Source: Pyruvatibacter mobilis (GTDB taxonomy: Bacteria; Pseudomonadota; Alphaproteobacteria; CGMCC-115125). Taken from it: DNA of 64,000 bases. The notes beneath the pieces were generated by a model. The model ran no database searches and was not told the DNA's origin. It saw only the letters and a list, made by a program, of their open reading frames with translations. The DNA is taken from contig NZ_CP051630.1 in NCBI RefSeq assembly GCF_012848855.1, positions 599,501 to 663,500 of the forward strand, written 5' to 3'. Every line of letters begins with the position of its first letter. The first letter of the stretch is position 1. Shown piece after piece: positions 30,257 through 38,168 of the stretch. Both the position numbers and the translations under genes were made by a program.

Positions 30257-31537
30257 ATGACCACCTCTCCGCCGCCGTCGAGCCCGTCTCCCGCCCTGTC
30301 CATGCCGCGCTGGGAGCTTGTGGGCATGGTGGCGGCGCTGATGGCGCTCAATGCGCTGGCGATTGATGTTTTCATCCCGGCGCTGACGGAGATCGGCGAG
30401 GCGCTGGCGGTGGAGGAGGCCAACCGGCGGCAGTTCGTCATCAGCGCCTATGTGATGGGGTTCGGGGCAGCGCAGCTTTTCTACGGCACCATCTCAGACA
30501 GGTTCGGCCGCCGGCCGGTGCTGATGTTCGGCCTTGCGGTCTATGTGGCCGCGTCGGCGCTGGCGGCCTATGCACCCAATTTCGAGTCCCTCTTGGCGAT
30601 CCGCTTCATCCAGGGGGTGGGCACTGCGGCGACACGGGTGATCGCCGTCTCCGTGGTGCGCGACACCTTCGGCGGGGCGCGCATGGCGAGCGTCATGTCG
30701 CTGGTGATGATGGTGTTCATGGCGGTGCCGCTGATCGCGCCCAATGTGGGGCAGGTGATCATCCTGTTCGGCAACTGGCAGTCGGTTTTCTGGGTGACGG
30801 GCATTCTCGGCGCGGTGATGGCTGTGTGGAGCTATTTGCGGCTGCCGGAAACGCTGCATCCGGAGTACCGCCTGCCGCTGACTTTCAGCCGCGTGTCAGC
30901 GGCGTTCCGGGTGGTGGTCACCACCCGGGCGTCATTCGGCTATTCGCTGGCCACGGCGCTCACCTTCGCGGTGCTGTTTGCCTTCATCAACCAGGCGGAG
31001 CAGCTGTTCACCCAGACCTTCGGCATGGGCGAGATGTTCACGCTGGCCTTCAGTGCCATTGCGCTGTTCATGGCGCTGTCCAGTTTCATGAACTCGCGGC
31101 TTGTCGAGCGGCTGGGGATGCGGCGGCTGTCGCACCTGGCGCTGAGCCTGTTCCTGGCGCTGATCATGACGGGCCTGGTCCTGGCCTTCACGCTGGGGGA
31201 CAGCTTCCCGGTGTGGCTGTTCGGCATCCTGATGGCGATGCTGTTTGCCTGCTTCGGCTTCACCGGCACGAATTTCAACGCGCTGGCGATGGACCCGCTG
31301 GGACATGTGGCGGGCACGGCCTCGTCGGTGCTCGGCTTCATGCAGACCTTCGTGGGCGGGGTGCTGGGGGCGCTGATCGGCTATCTCTATGACGGCACGG
31401 TGGTGCCGCTGTTCATCGGCTATCTGCTGCTGGCGCTGGGGGCTGTCGCCTGCGTGGCGGTGGCAGAAGGCGGCCGCCTGTTCGGGCCGGATGACGACCT
31501 GTCGATTGTGCCCGCAGCTGTGCAGGACGCGGACTGA
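30257..31537 (+). CDS. MFS transporter, Bcr/CflA-like drug exporter
   Basis: About 426 residues with twelve hydrophobic helices. Motif A between helices 2 and 3 reads GTISDRFGRRPVLMFG, and helix 1 carries ALAIDVFIPALTEIG, as in the Bcr/CflA 12-helix group. It likely exports small toxic compounds by proton antiport. ATG 30257 is chosen just before the membrane part; upstream in-frame sequence is low-complexity and the ribosome site is weak. A start at 30302 is possible. Confidence 0.85.
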   Translation: MTTSPPPSSPSPALSMPRWELVGMVAALMALNALAIDVFIPALTEIGEALAVEEANRRQFVISAYVMGFGAAQLFYGTISDRFGRRPVLMFGLAVYVAASALAAYAPNFESLLAIRFIQGVGTAATRVIAVSVVRDTFGGARMASVMSLVMMVFMAVPLIAPNVGQVIILFGNWQSVFWVTGILGAVMAVWSYLRLPETLHPEYRLPLTFSRVSAAFRVVVTTRASFGYSLATALTFAVLFAFINQAEQLFTQTFGMGEMFTLAFSAIALFMALSSFMNSRLVERLGMRRLSHLALSLFLALIMTGLVLAFTLGDSFPVWLFGILMAMLFACFGFTGTNFNALAMDPLGHVAGTASSVLGFMQTFVGGVLGALIGYLYDGTVVPLFIGYLLLALGAVACVAVAEGGRLFGPDDDLSIVPAAVQDAD

Positions 31538-31545
31538 GCGAACGG

Positions 31546-31586
31546 CCGATTGGGCGATTGGCAGATTGGGCGATCGGCTGATTGCG
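31546..31586. repeat. Short imperfect tandem repeat
   Basis: About five imperfect 8-bp units of the type GATTGGGC follow the MFS stop codon. No coding or structural role is evident. Confidence 0.5.
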
Positions 31587-31599
31587 TCAGGGAGCCCAA

Positions 31600-31787
31600 A
31601 AAGAAAAGGCCGGACCTGCGATACGCTGCAGGTCCGGCCAGTTCTTTGGCAGCCGGTCTATGGGGGGTACCAGGCTGCCGGCGCATGCCGGACCGCAAGG
31701 GGAGGAATGGTCCGTGGCATGCTGCCTCGAAGCTCGTCTTGGGGAGAGGAGGCTTCGAAAGATTGCAGTTTTATGTCACTGCGAATG
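31600..31787 (-). ncRNA. Candidate trans-acting sRNA with C-rich hairpin loops
   Basis: On the minus strand three stable hairpins occur in series. Arms are 31752-31758/31727-31733, 31709-31722/31683-31694 and 31673-31679/31648-31654. Their loops contain CCTCTCCCC, TTCCTCCCC and ACCCCCC, all complementary to Shine-Dalgarno sequences. A 12-bp GC hairpin (31608-31639) then leads into TTTTCTTTTT, a Rho-independent terminator on this strand. An RpoH-like promoter lies just upstream. The design resembles alphaproteobacterial sRNAs with anti-SD loops (alpha-r14, CcsR/CuckooRNA types). No open frame explains the structure. Ends are estimated. Confidence 0.6.
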
Positions 31788-31793
31788 ACGAAG

Positions 31794-31822
31794 ATTTAGG
31801 CGTCGGCTGCCTCTCCCGCAAG
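31794..31822 (-). promoter_or_regulatory. RpoH-like promoter of the candidate sRNA
   Basis: Minus strand CTTG (31822-31819), an 18-bp spacer, then CCTAAAT (31800-31794), close to the alphaproteobacterial sigma-32 pattern CTTG-N17/18-CYTATNT. It would start transcription near 31787. Confidence 0.5.
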
Positions 31823-32006
31823 CATCCTGCACACAAGGCAACCATGCACACAGCGCATAGCTCGCCTAATGTGCCCCATCATAGATGCAAGTCACTGATT
31901 TTATGTCAGTTTCGGATGTGACCCTATGGTCAGTCCCAGGTGCAAGCCGCGCGGGGGCCACGAGGGGCCTGTGAGGGACTGGGGCCGCTGCGGGGACAGG
32001 GCAGGC

Positions 32007-32900
32007 TCAGTAGGTCCACTCGCGGACTTTTTCGAGCAGGAAGTCACGCATCACGGTGACGCGCTTGGTGTCCCGCAGTTCCGCCGGATAGACGAAGAAG
32101 GTGTCGAAATGCGGCACCTCGGCCTCCGGCAGGATGCGGGTCAGGTCCGGGTGGTGGCGGATGATGTAGTCCGGCAGGCAGCCGATGCCGAAGCCGGATT
32201 CAACAGCCTTGAGCACGCCATAGATGTTGTTGACCCGGAAATAGGGCTCGCGCGGGCCCTTGCTGCCGCGGCCGGCACGCTCGAGCCAGTTCACGTCCTG
32301 CAGAGCGGCAGGCACGTTGTCGCCATAGACGACGATGTCGTGGTTATCCAGCTCCTCCAGCGTCTTCGGCTCACCGCCCTTGCGGGCGAGGTAATCACGC
32401 GTGGCATAGAGGTGGTAATGCACGCGGAAGAGCTTGCGCTGCACGAGATCCTGCTGCACGGGCGGGTGAAAGCGCACGGCCACATCCGCCTCGCGCATGG
32501 AGAGGTCGAGCTCGCGGTCTGACACAATCAGGTGCAGGTTGATCTTGGGGTAGCGGTCGGTGAATTCCTTCAGGCGCGGCACCAGCCAGTTGGCGCCGAA
32601 GCCCACCGTGGTGGTGAGCTTGAGATCACCGGACGGTTCGCCCTTGGTCTCGCGCAGGCGGTTTTCGGTATCTGCCAGGCGGGTGAAGACTTCGCGGGTG
32701 GTTCCGTAGAGCACTTCGCCCGTCTCGGTCAGCAGCAGGCCGCGCGCGTGACGGTGGAAGAGGGTGAGGCCCAGCGAGTCCTCAAGCGCCGAGATCTGCC
32801 GGCTGACGGCGGACTGGCTGAGATTCAGCTGTTCGCTTGCATGGGTGAAGCTGCCTGCCTCCGCCGCCGCGTGGAAAATGCGCAGCTTGTCCCAATCCAT
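32007..32900 (-). CDS. lsrB: LysR-type regulator, LsrB-like
   Basis: 297 residues: N-terminal winged helix (FHAAAEAGSFTHASEQLNLS, AVSRQISALEDSLGL) and a periplasmic-binding-type effector domain. The start MDWDKLRIFHAAAEAGSFTHA and later DVNWLERAGRGS and LPDYIIR strongly resemble LsrB of rhizobia, a redox-responsive regulator. The lrp-trxB-lsrB neighbourhood, here loosened by extra genes, supports this. Only one Cys (241) is present, so disulfide switching as in multi-Cys LsrB proteins is not possible within one chain. Confidence 0.8.
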   Translation of the reverse strand: MDWDKLRIFHAAAEAGSFTHASEQLNLSQSAVSRQISALEDSLGLTLFHRHARGLLLTETGEVLYGTTREVFTRLADTENRLRETKGEPSGDLKLTTTVGFGANWLVPRLKEFTDRYPKINLHLIVSDRELDLSMREADVAVRFHPPVQQDLVQRKLFRVHYHLYATRDYLARKGGEPKTLEELDNHDIVVYGDNVPAALQDVNWLERAGRGSKGPREPYFRVNNIYGVLKAVESGFGIGCLPDYIIRHHPDLTRILPEAEVPHFDTFFVYPAELRDTKRVTVMRDFLLEKVREWTY

Positions 32901-33113
32901 CAGTCCCTGGCCCCTGCCTGCTTGCCGCAGCGTTTTTTCGCTATTGAACGAGTGTCATATATCCGACGTGAGGTGATTCGGCGCAAGAGCAATAGCTGTC
33001 AAACTTGTCCGCCAGAATGAAACCAATGGAAAGCCAGTGTGACTGGTGGCGATCCATCCTGTCGCCTAGACCTGTTCCACCTCTTCCCTTCACGGATGAT
33101 GACGGATGATCCG

Positions 33114-33767
33114 ATGACCCCGGACCTTGTGATCTTCGACTGCGACGGCGTTCTCGTGGACAGCGAGACCATTTCCAACGTCATGCTGGCGGAGGCCGTG
33201 ACCGCGCTGGGCTGGCCGACGACGGCGGCGGACAGCCACAGGCGCTTTCGCGGGCGGTCGATCATGTCGACGGTGAAGATCATCGAAGCGGAGCTCGGGG
33301 GACCGGTGCCCGAGGACTGGGCTATTGCCACCCGCACCCGCATCCGCGAGGCGGTGGAGGGCAGCGTGACGGCCATTCCCGGCGTCGAGGCGGTGGTGTC
33401 GCAGGTTGCGGGTGCCGGGCTGCCGCGCTGCGTGGGCTCGTCGAGCGGGCCGGATTATCTGGAGCGGGTGCTGGCGCGGACGGGGCTTGCTGCGCATTTC
33501 GGCGCGGATGTGTTCAGCGCCTATATGGTCGAGAACGGCAAGCCCGCGCCGGACCTGTTCCTGTTTGCCGCCGCGCAGATGGGCCATGCGCCGCAGAGCT
33601 GCGTGGTGATTGAGGATACGGTGCCGGGTGTCGAGGCCGGGATGGCCGCGGGCATGCGCGTCATCGGCTATGCGGGTGATCCGCATACGGATGCGGACGC
33701 GCTTGCGCAGGCCGGGGCCCGGGTGGTGCGTGACATGACCGAAGTGCCGGCGCTGCTGGGCCTGTGA
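33114..33767 (+). CDS. HAD-IA family hydrolase/phosphatase
   Basis: About 217 residues. Motif I VIFDCDGVLVDSE, motif II VGSSSG, Lys in ENGKPAPDLF and motif IV VVIEDTVPGVEAG place it in HAD subfamily IA (phosphoglycolate phosphatase/beta-phosphoglucomutase-like). A helical cap lies between motifs I and II. Substrate is likely a small sugar phosphate. Starts at 33096 or 33099 are also possible; none has a strong ribosome site. Divergent from lsrB. Confidence 0.9.
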   Translation: MTPDLVIFDCDGVLVDSETISNVMLAEAVTALGWPTTAADSHRRFRGRSIMSTVKIIEAELGGPVPEDWAIATRTRIREAVEGSVTAIPGVEAVVSQVAGAGLPRCVGSSSGPDYLERVLARTGLAAHFGADVFSAYMVENGKPAPDLFLFAAAQMGHAPQSCVVIEDTVPGVEAGMAAGMRVIGYAGDPHTDADALAQAGARVVRDMTEVPALLGL

Positions 33768-33785
33768 GGACGGGCCGCGCATGTC

Positions 33786-34122
33786 CGCCAGCCCTTCGGC
33801 TTGACCGGAGGGTCTCTCTCCGTGTGCCCGAGCCTCTAAGAGATCCTCCGGTCAAGCCGGAGGAATAGCGGTGGGTATGCGGATGCCGGAACTTGCCCCT
33901 CTCCCCTTGCGGGAGAGGGAGGGGCCCGCGGGCATAAGCCCGTGGGAGGGTGAGGGGGCGGCAGCGGTGGTGATGGGTCTCTGACGGTGTGGCATGTGGA
34001 CAGGCCCACCCCCTCACCCGGTGCTGCGCACCGACCTCTCCCGCAAGGGGAGAGGTGATTTTTCTCGCGCCCTGTGCCCCTAACACCGCCATTCCCCGGT
34101 CAAGCCGGACAATGGCGGGTGT
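33786..34122. repeat. Composite A + B repeat
   Basis: A element at 33786-33874, B unit at 33896-34065 in the same relative order as at 25.8 kb, and a decayed A arm (CCGGTCAAGCCGGACAATGG) at 34097-34116. It fills the space between the convergent HAD and AhpD-like genes. Confidence 0.9.
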
Positions 34123-34154
34123 GTTGAGGATGGTGATGCCTGGAGACTGCAGCG

Positions 34155-34595
34155 TCAGAACTGCTCGTTGTGCAGGGCGATCTGCATGCGGTTCCAGTTG
34201 TTGATCATCACCACCACGAGGGTGATCGCGTCGATGTGCTCCTGGCTGAAATGGTCGGCGAGGTCGCGGTGCAGGGCCGTGAGGTTCTCGCCGGTGCCGC
34301 GGGTGGTCAGGGCTTCGGCCCAGGCGAGGGCTGCGCGTTCAGCCGGGGTGTAGTCATCCACGTGGCGCCAGACGACGAGATGGTCGAGGCGGGCTTCGGC
34401 CTCGTTGTCCTCGCGGGCTTCGCGGATATGCATGTTGACGCAGAAGGCGCAGCCATTGATCTGCGACACGCGCAGCTTGATCAGGTGGCGGAGCAGCGGG
34501 TCGAGGCCCGCATTGTCGAGGAAGGCCTCGACATCGGTGAAGGCCTTAACGGCCTTGGCTGCGGTCTTGTAGATGGTGACGCGGTTACCGGACAT
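34155..34595 (-). CDS. AhpD-like / carboxymuconolactone decarboxylase family protein
   Basis: 146 residues, all helical, with the CxxC motif NGCAFCVNMHIREAR near residue 50, as in AhpD-type peroxidases where it relays electrons to a peroxiredoxin. It follows trxB and the 2-Cys peroxiredoxin on the same strand, so a redox role is plausible. ATG 34595 has AAAGGGG at good spacing, but that sequence can pair with CCCCTTTGC about 50 nt upstream. Exact reaction not known. Confidence 0.87.
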   Translation of the reverse strand: MSGNRVTIYKTAAKAVKAFTDVEAFLDNAGLDPLLRHLIKLRVSQINGCAFCVNMHIREAREDNEAEARLDHLVVWRHVDDYTPAERAALAWAEALTTRGTGENLTALHRDLADHFSQEHIDAITLVVVMINNWNRMQIALHNEQF

Positions 34596-34601
34596 GAAAA
34601 A

Positions 34602-34667
34602 CCCCTTTGCGGACCGTGTGTCTGATGGCGCTGTGCGCCGTGTAAGACAGGACGATCTGCAAAGGGG
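34602..34667 (-). promoter_or_regulatory. 5'-UTR hairpin masking the AhpD-like ribosome site
   Basis: CCCCTTTGC and GCAAAGGGG are perfect 9-bp complementary arms; the 3' arm contains the Shine-Dalgarno sequence and is followed by TTTTTC and the ATG. An inner GGCGC-ACA-GCGCC hairpin stabilises the loop. It could mask the ribosome site or act as an attenuator. Confidence 0.5.
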
Positions 34668-34704
34668 CTGTGTGACGGATCCAATGCCGGATCCGGCGTT
34701 TTTC

Positions 34705-35682
34705 TTACTCTGCGGCCACCTTGCCGCCGACAGCCTCGAGTTCGGCGAGGAACTTTTCGGCCTCAAGGGCGGCCATGCAGCCCATGCCGGCGGCGGTCAC
34801 CGCCTGGCGGTAGGTTTCATCGGTCACGTCACCGGCGGCATAGACACCGCGGATGTTGGTGGCGGTCGAATCCGGCTCGGTGATGATGTAGCCGGAGTCC
34901 TTCATCTCCACCTGGCCGCGGAAGATCTCGGTCGCGGGCTTGTGGCCGATGGCGATGAACACGCCGTCGGTTTCAAGCTCCTTGGTGGCGCCGGTCCTGG
35001 TGTCTTTCAGGCGGACGCCGGTGACACCCAGCGGGTCCTCGCCGCCGAGGATCTCATCGACGGTCTGGTTCCACTCGACGGAAATCTTCTCGTGGTTGAG
35101 CAGGCGGTCCTGGAGGATGCGCTCGGCGCGCAGCTCGTCGCGGCGGTGCACCAGGGTCACGTGCTCAGCGAAATTGGTGAGGAAGAGGGCTTCTTCCACG
35201 GCGGTGTTGCCGCCGCCGACCACCACGACCTTCTTGCCGCGATAGAAGAACCCGTCGCAGGTGGCGCAGGCAGAGACGCCGAAGCCCTGGAACTTGTCTT
35301 CAGACGGCAGGCCGAGCCACTGGGCCTGGGCGCCGGTGGCGATGATGACCGAATCCGCCGTATAGACATCGCCGCCATCGCCGATGGCGCGGAACGGTTT
35401 GGCCGTGAAATCGACCGACGCAATCGTGTCTTCGATCATCTCGGTGCCCACATGGCGGGCCTGGGCTTCCATCTGCTCCATCAGCCAGGGGCCCTGGATG
35501 ACGTCGGCAAAGCCGGGGTAGTTCTCGACTTCGGTGGTGATGGTCAGCTGGCCGCCGGGCTGGAGGCCGCGCACCATGACGGGCTTGAGCATCGCGCGGG
35601 CGGCATAGATCGCGGCTGTGTAGCCTGCGGGCCCTGCGCCGATAATCAGCACCTTTGAGTGTTTGACGTTTTCATTGGCCAT
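34705..35682 (-). CDS. trxB: Thioredoxin-disulfide reductase
   Basis: 325 residues. FAD motif VLIIGAGPAGYTAA near the N-terminus, redox-active SACATCDG (Cys139, Cys142), NADPH motif VVVVGGGNTAVEEA with HRRDELRAE, and C-terminal GVYAAGDVTDETYRQ. It reduces thioredoxin with NADPH. GGAGG precedes ATG 35682; an upstream in-frame ATG at 35760 would add 26 atypical residues. It sits between the peroxiredoxin and AhpD-like genes, in the alphaproteobacterial lrp-trxB-lsrB region. Confidence 0.97.
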   Translation of the reverse strand: MANENVKHSKVLIIGAGPAGYTAAIYAARAMLKPVMVRGLQPGGQLTITTEVENYPGFADVIQGPWLMEQMEAQARHVGTEMIEDTIASVDFTAKPFRAIGDGGDVYTADSVIIATGAQAQWLGLPSEDKFQGFGVSACATCDGFFYRGKKVVVVGGGNTAVEEALFLTNFAEHVTLVHRRDELRAERILQDRLLNHEKISVEWNQTVDEILGGEDPLGVTGVRLKDTRTGATKELETDGVFIAIGHKPATEIFRGQVEMKDSGYIITEPDSTATNIRGVYAAGDVTDETYRQAVTAAGMGCMAALEAEKFLAELEAVGGKVAAE

Positions 35683-35845
35683 GGTCCGGCCCTCCGCAGT
35701 CCTTTTGGGGGAAGAGCGTCCGGGGCGAATCCCCAGTATCTTCCCAAGCGCCTTCAACATGGGGCCTTGCTCCTTGGTGTCAATTGCCGGGCCCCATGAT
35801 GACGGGTCAGCTCACACCAATATGACAGGCCCCGGAAAACCGGGT

Positions 35846-35893
35846 CCGCAGCGCCCCGGGTGCCCCTCACGAGAGGGGCGAGGGGCGCTGCGG
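35846..35893 (-). terminator. Compound hairpin after the peroxiredoxin gene
   Basis: CCGCAGCGCCCC and GGGGCGCTGCGG are perfect 12-bp arms containing an inner CCCCTC/GAGGGG hairpin, 8 bp after the peroxiredoxin stop. The T tail on the minus strand is weak (GGTTTTCC). Confidence 0.65.
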
Positions 35894-35900
35894 GATCACC

Positions 35901-36503
35901 TTAAAGGGCGTCGGCGTGCTTGCCGAGGTAATCGGCGACGCCTTCAGCCGTGTCCTTCATGCCCTCGTCGCCCTTCTGCCAGCCGGCGGGGCAGACTTCG
36001 CCCACTTCCTCGTGGAACTGGAGGGCTTCGACCATGCGCACAGTCTCGTCCGCATTGCGGCCGAGCGGCAGGTCGTTGACGAGCTGGTGGCGGACAATGC
36101 CGTCACGGTCGATCACGAAGGTGCCGCGCAGGGCCACTTCGTCCTGGTGCAGGATGCCGTATTCACGGGTGATCTGCTTGGAGACGTCGGCCACCATCGG
36201 GAACTTCACCGGGCCGAGGCCGCCATCCTTCGGCTCCGTGTTGCGCCAGGCATAGTGGGTGAACTGGCTGTCGATGGAGATGCCGACCACCTTGGTGTTG
36301 ATGCCGGCAAGCTTCTCCACGCGGTTGGAGTAGGCGAGGATCTCGCTGGGGCAGACAAAGGTGAAGTCGAGCGGCCAGAAGAAGACCACGCCGTAGGAGC
36401 CCTTTAGGTGCTCCATCAGGTGGAAATCTTCCTTGATGAAGCCATCTTCCATGACGGCAGCGGCAGTGAAATCAGGGGCGGGCTTGCCAACGAGAACGCT
36501 CAT
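35901..36503 (-). CDS. Typical 2-Cys peroxiredoxin (AhpC/Prx1 type)
   Basis: 200 residues. Peroxidatic Cys51 is in PLDFTFVCPSE and resolving Cys171 in GEVCPAGW, the typical 2-Cys layout. It reduces hydrogen peroxide and organic peroxides with electrons from thioredoxin or AhpD/AhpF-like partners; trxB and an AhpD-like gene lie downstream on the same strand. An Irr-like palindrome about 130 bp upstream resembles that of dps. Confidence 0.95.
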   Translation of the reverse strand: MSVLVGKPAPDFTAAAVMEDGFIKEDFHLMEHLKGSYGVVFFWPLDFTFVCPSEILAYSNRVEKLAGINTKVVGISIDSQFTHYAWRNTEPKDGGLGPVKFPMVADVSKQITREYGILHQDEVALRGTFVIDRDGIVRHQLVNDLPLGRNADETVRMVEALQFHEEVGEVCPAGWQKGDEGMKDTAEGVADYLGKHADAL

Positions 36504-36629
36504 AAATGTGGCTCCTTCAAGCGGTCACTAAACAGTCGAATGAGTGGGGAGCCGCCCGGGCCTCATGCCAGAGGGGGAGGAGGTTTTGGCCAGGGCTTTA
36601 AGGATGCTCCGGCTCCCGCAGGACTGCAA

Positions 36630-36646
36630 ATTAGAACTCTTCCAAT
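36630..36646. promoter_or_regulatory. Irr/Fur-like palindrome upstream of the peroxiredoxin
   Basis: ATTAGAACTCTTCCAAT has seven-base arms with one mismatch around CTC and closely matches the dps site TTTAGAATTATTCCAAT. On the minus strand it includes a TCTAAT hexamer that could be the -10 of the gene. Confidence 0.45.
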
Positions 36647-36775
36647 TAAATACAAGGCCGCATCCGGCCGGATTCTGCATGGCTGGCCCGTCATTTTGAC
36701 GCAGGCGCATGAGGTGCGCGGGAATGCGGCGGGCGGCGGGTGATTGCTGCTTGAATGGGCGCGTGACGGGGTGGC

Positions 36776-36990
36776 TGTGGATAAGCCGGAAGCGTGAGTC
36801 TTCTGAATCACTTAGGCGGTGATGCTGCTGAATCGAGTCGGCGGGGGAGCGCGCCTGAGGAGCGTTCGTGAGGTCGTTTGAGCGGTATGCGGACGGTTTT
36901 GCGGCGTCTGACGTTCCGGCCTGTGGATAAACGGAAAAAGACGAGTCCGGAGAATCCCTTGGCACCTGCAGCTGAGGGATTTGGTGAATC
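36776..36990. other. GANTC cluster with two DnaA boxes
   Basis: Seven GANTC (CcrM) sites start at 36796, 36805, 36830, 36835, 36943, 36952 and 36986. Two perfect TGTGGATAA DnaA boxes are at 36776-36784 and 36922-36930. The unit GAGTC-N4-GAATC occurs twice. It lies in the 500-bp non-coding space between the peroxiredoxin and ELM1-family genes; no gene was found there. Confidence 0.7.
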
Positions 36991-37004
36991 GCTCCCAGCT
37001 GCGC

Positions 37005-38054
37005 CTAGCGGCGCTCCGGGGGCAGGGTGAAGCCGCGGGCGGCCATGCGGGTGCGGATCTCAGCGGCCGCGCGCAGGGTCTCGGTGAGGGGTGGATAGGT
37101 CCAGCTGTCGAGCTCGCCAGTGAGTTCGCGGGCGATGCCGCGGGCGCGCAGGGTATCGTGAAAATGCTCGAACTTTTCCGCCCGCGCCCCGGACACGGGC
37201 TCAAGCGGCGCGACGTAGAGCGGGGTGCCGCTGGCGGCTACTTCGGCGGCCATGTTGACGCTGTCCTGGGTCACCACCACGGCGTCGGCCAGGGCATAGA
37301 GACCGAGGATCGGGCTGGGGCCGTCGCCGTCCCATAGCCAGGCGCCGAGGCGGTCTGCATGGGCTTTGATCACTGCCTCGTTCTCCGGCCCGGTGCGGCG
37401 GGAGGCGGTGATGGCGAGGCTGCCGCCGGAGCCCGCGACCATCTTCTCAAGGCAGGCAAACAGGGCGTCCACATCCGCGGTGCGCATCTGGTAGGCCTTG
37501 CTGGGGCCGCCGATGGCGATCGCGATGAGCGGCCGGGGGAGGTCGCTGAAGGCTGCGCGCCAGGTTTCGGCTGCCTCCTTGAGCCGCCAGGGCAGGGCAA
37601 GGTTGGGGGAGCCCGTCAGGGGCAGGATATTGTCGGCCGGGGGCATGGCGTCATGCTCGGGCGGCACCACGAGATCAAACAAGGCGGGGCTCACCCGCGG
37701 GTCCTGGCACTGGACGGTGAAGGTGCGGGGGCCCGCCATGCGCCGCAGCCAGGCCATGACGGGCACCGAGAGACGGCCACAGCCGATGGCGAGCTGGGGC
37801 AGCGGGCCTTCCAGCAGGCGGCGGTTTTCAGGCGACAGCCTGCGGGCGGCAGTGCCCCATAGCGGCCAGGCCGCCTCGGGCAGCCAGCGCCAGGGGGCGC
37901 GGGCATCCAGCCGCACGGGCAGGGGGGTGTAGCCCGCCGCCTCGGCCAGGGCCATGGCCTGGTTCTCCATGCCCCGCGCGCCGCCGGACAGCACCCAGGC
38001 ATCGGGCCGGGAGGCGCTGGGTCGGGCGGCGGATTCCGTCGGGGCTTGGGACAT
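37005..38054 (-). CDS. Mitochondrial fission ELM1 family protein
   Basis: 349 residues. WVLSGGARGMENQAMALAEA opens the protein; LIAIAIGGPSKAYQM, ITASRRTGPENE and DAVVVTQDSVNMAAEVAASGTPLYV are typical of the ELM1/DUF1022 family with a glycosyltransferase-B-like fold. The bacterial role is not established; a nucleotide-sugar or lipid-linked transfer is suggested by fold only. Divergent from lrp, with a perfect palindrome 15 bp before its start. Confidence 0.88.
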   Translation of the reverse strand: MSQAPTESAARPSASRPDAWVLSGGARGMENQAMALAEAAGYTPLPVRLDARAPWRWLPEAAWPLWGTAARRLSPENRRLLEGPLPQLAIGCGRLSVPVMAWLRRMAGPRTFTVQCQDPRVSPALFDLVVPPEHDAMPPADNILPLTGSPNLALPWRLKEAAETWRAAFSDLPRPLIAIAIGGPSKAYQMRTADVDALFACLEKMVAGSGGSLAITASRRTGPENEAVIKAHADRLGAWLWDGDGPSPILGLYALADAVVVTQDSVNMAAEVAASGTPLYVAPLEPVSGARAEKFEHFHDTLRARGIARELTGELDSWTYPPLTETLRAAAEIRTRMAARGFTLPPERR

Positions 38055-38069
38055 AATCTATCACTAATG

Positions 38070-38084
38070 CGCAATTATATTGCG
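38070..38084. promoter_or_regulatory. Perfect 15-bp palindrome, putative Lrp site
   Basis: CGCAAT-TAT-ATTGCG lies between divergent ELM1-family and lrp genes. Lrp/AsnC regulators commonly bind AT-centred palindromes at their own promoters. Confidence 0.55.
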
Positions 38085-38168
38085 TGGCAGGCGGGGGCTG
38101 GGCTAGTAACAGCGGCATAACCCGCCGAGTCAAAAACAGATCCATAGATAGCAGGGACGGCCGCCTTC

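Noticed and set aside
36776-36990. Chromosomal replication origin
   Set aside because: Two DnaA boxes only, no clear AT-rich unwinding stretch and none of the usual alphaproteobacterial origin neighbours such as hemE; a control or titration site is a more modest reading.
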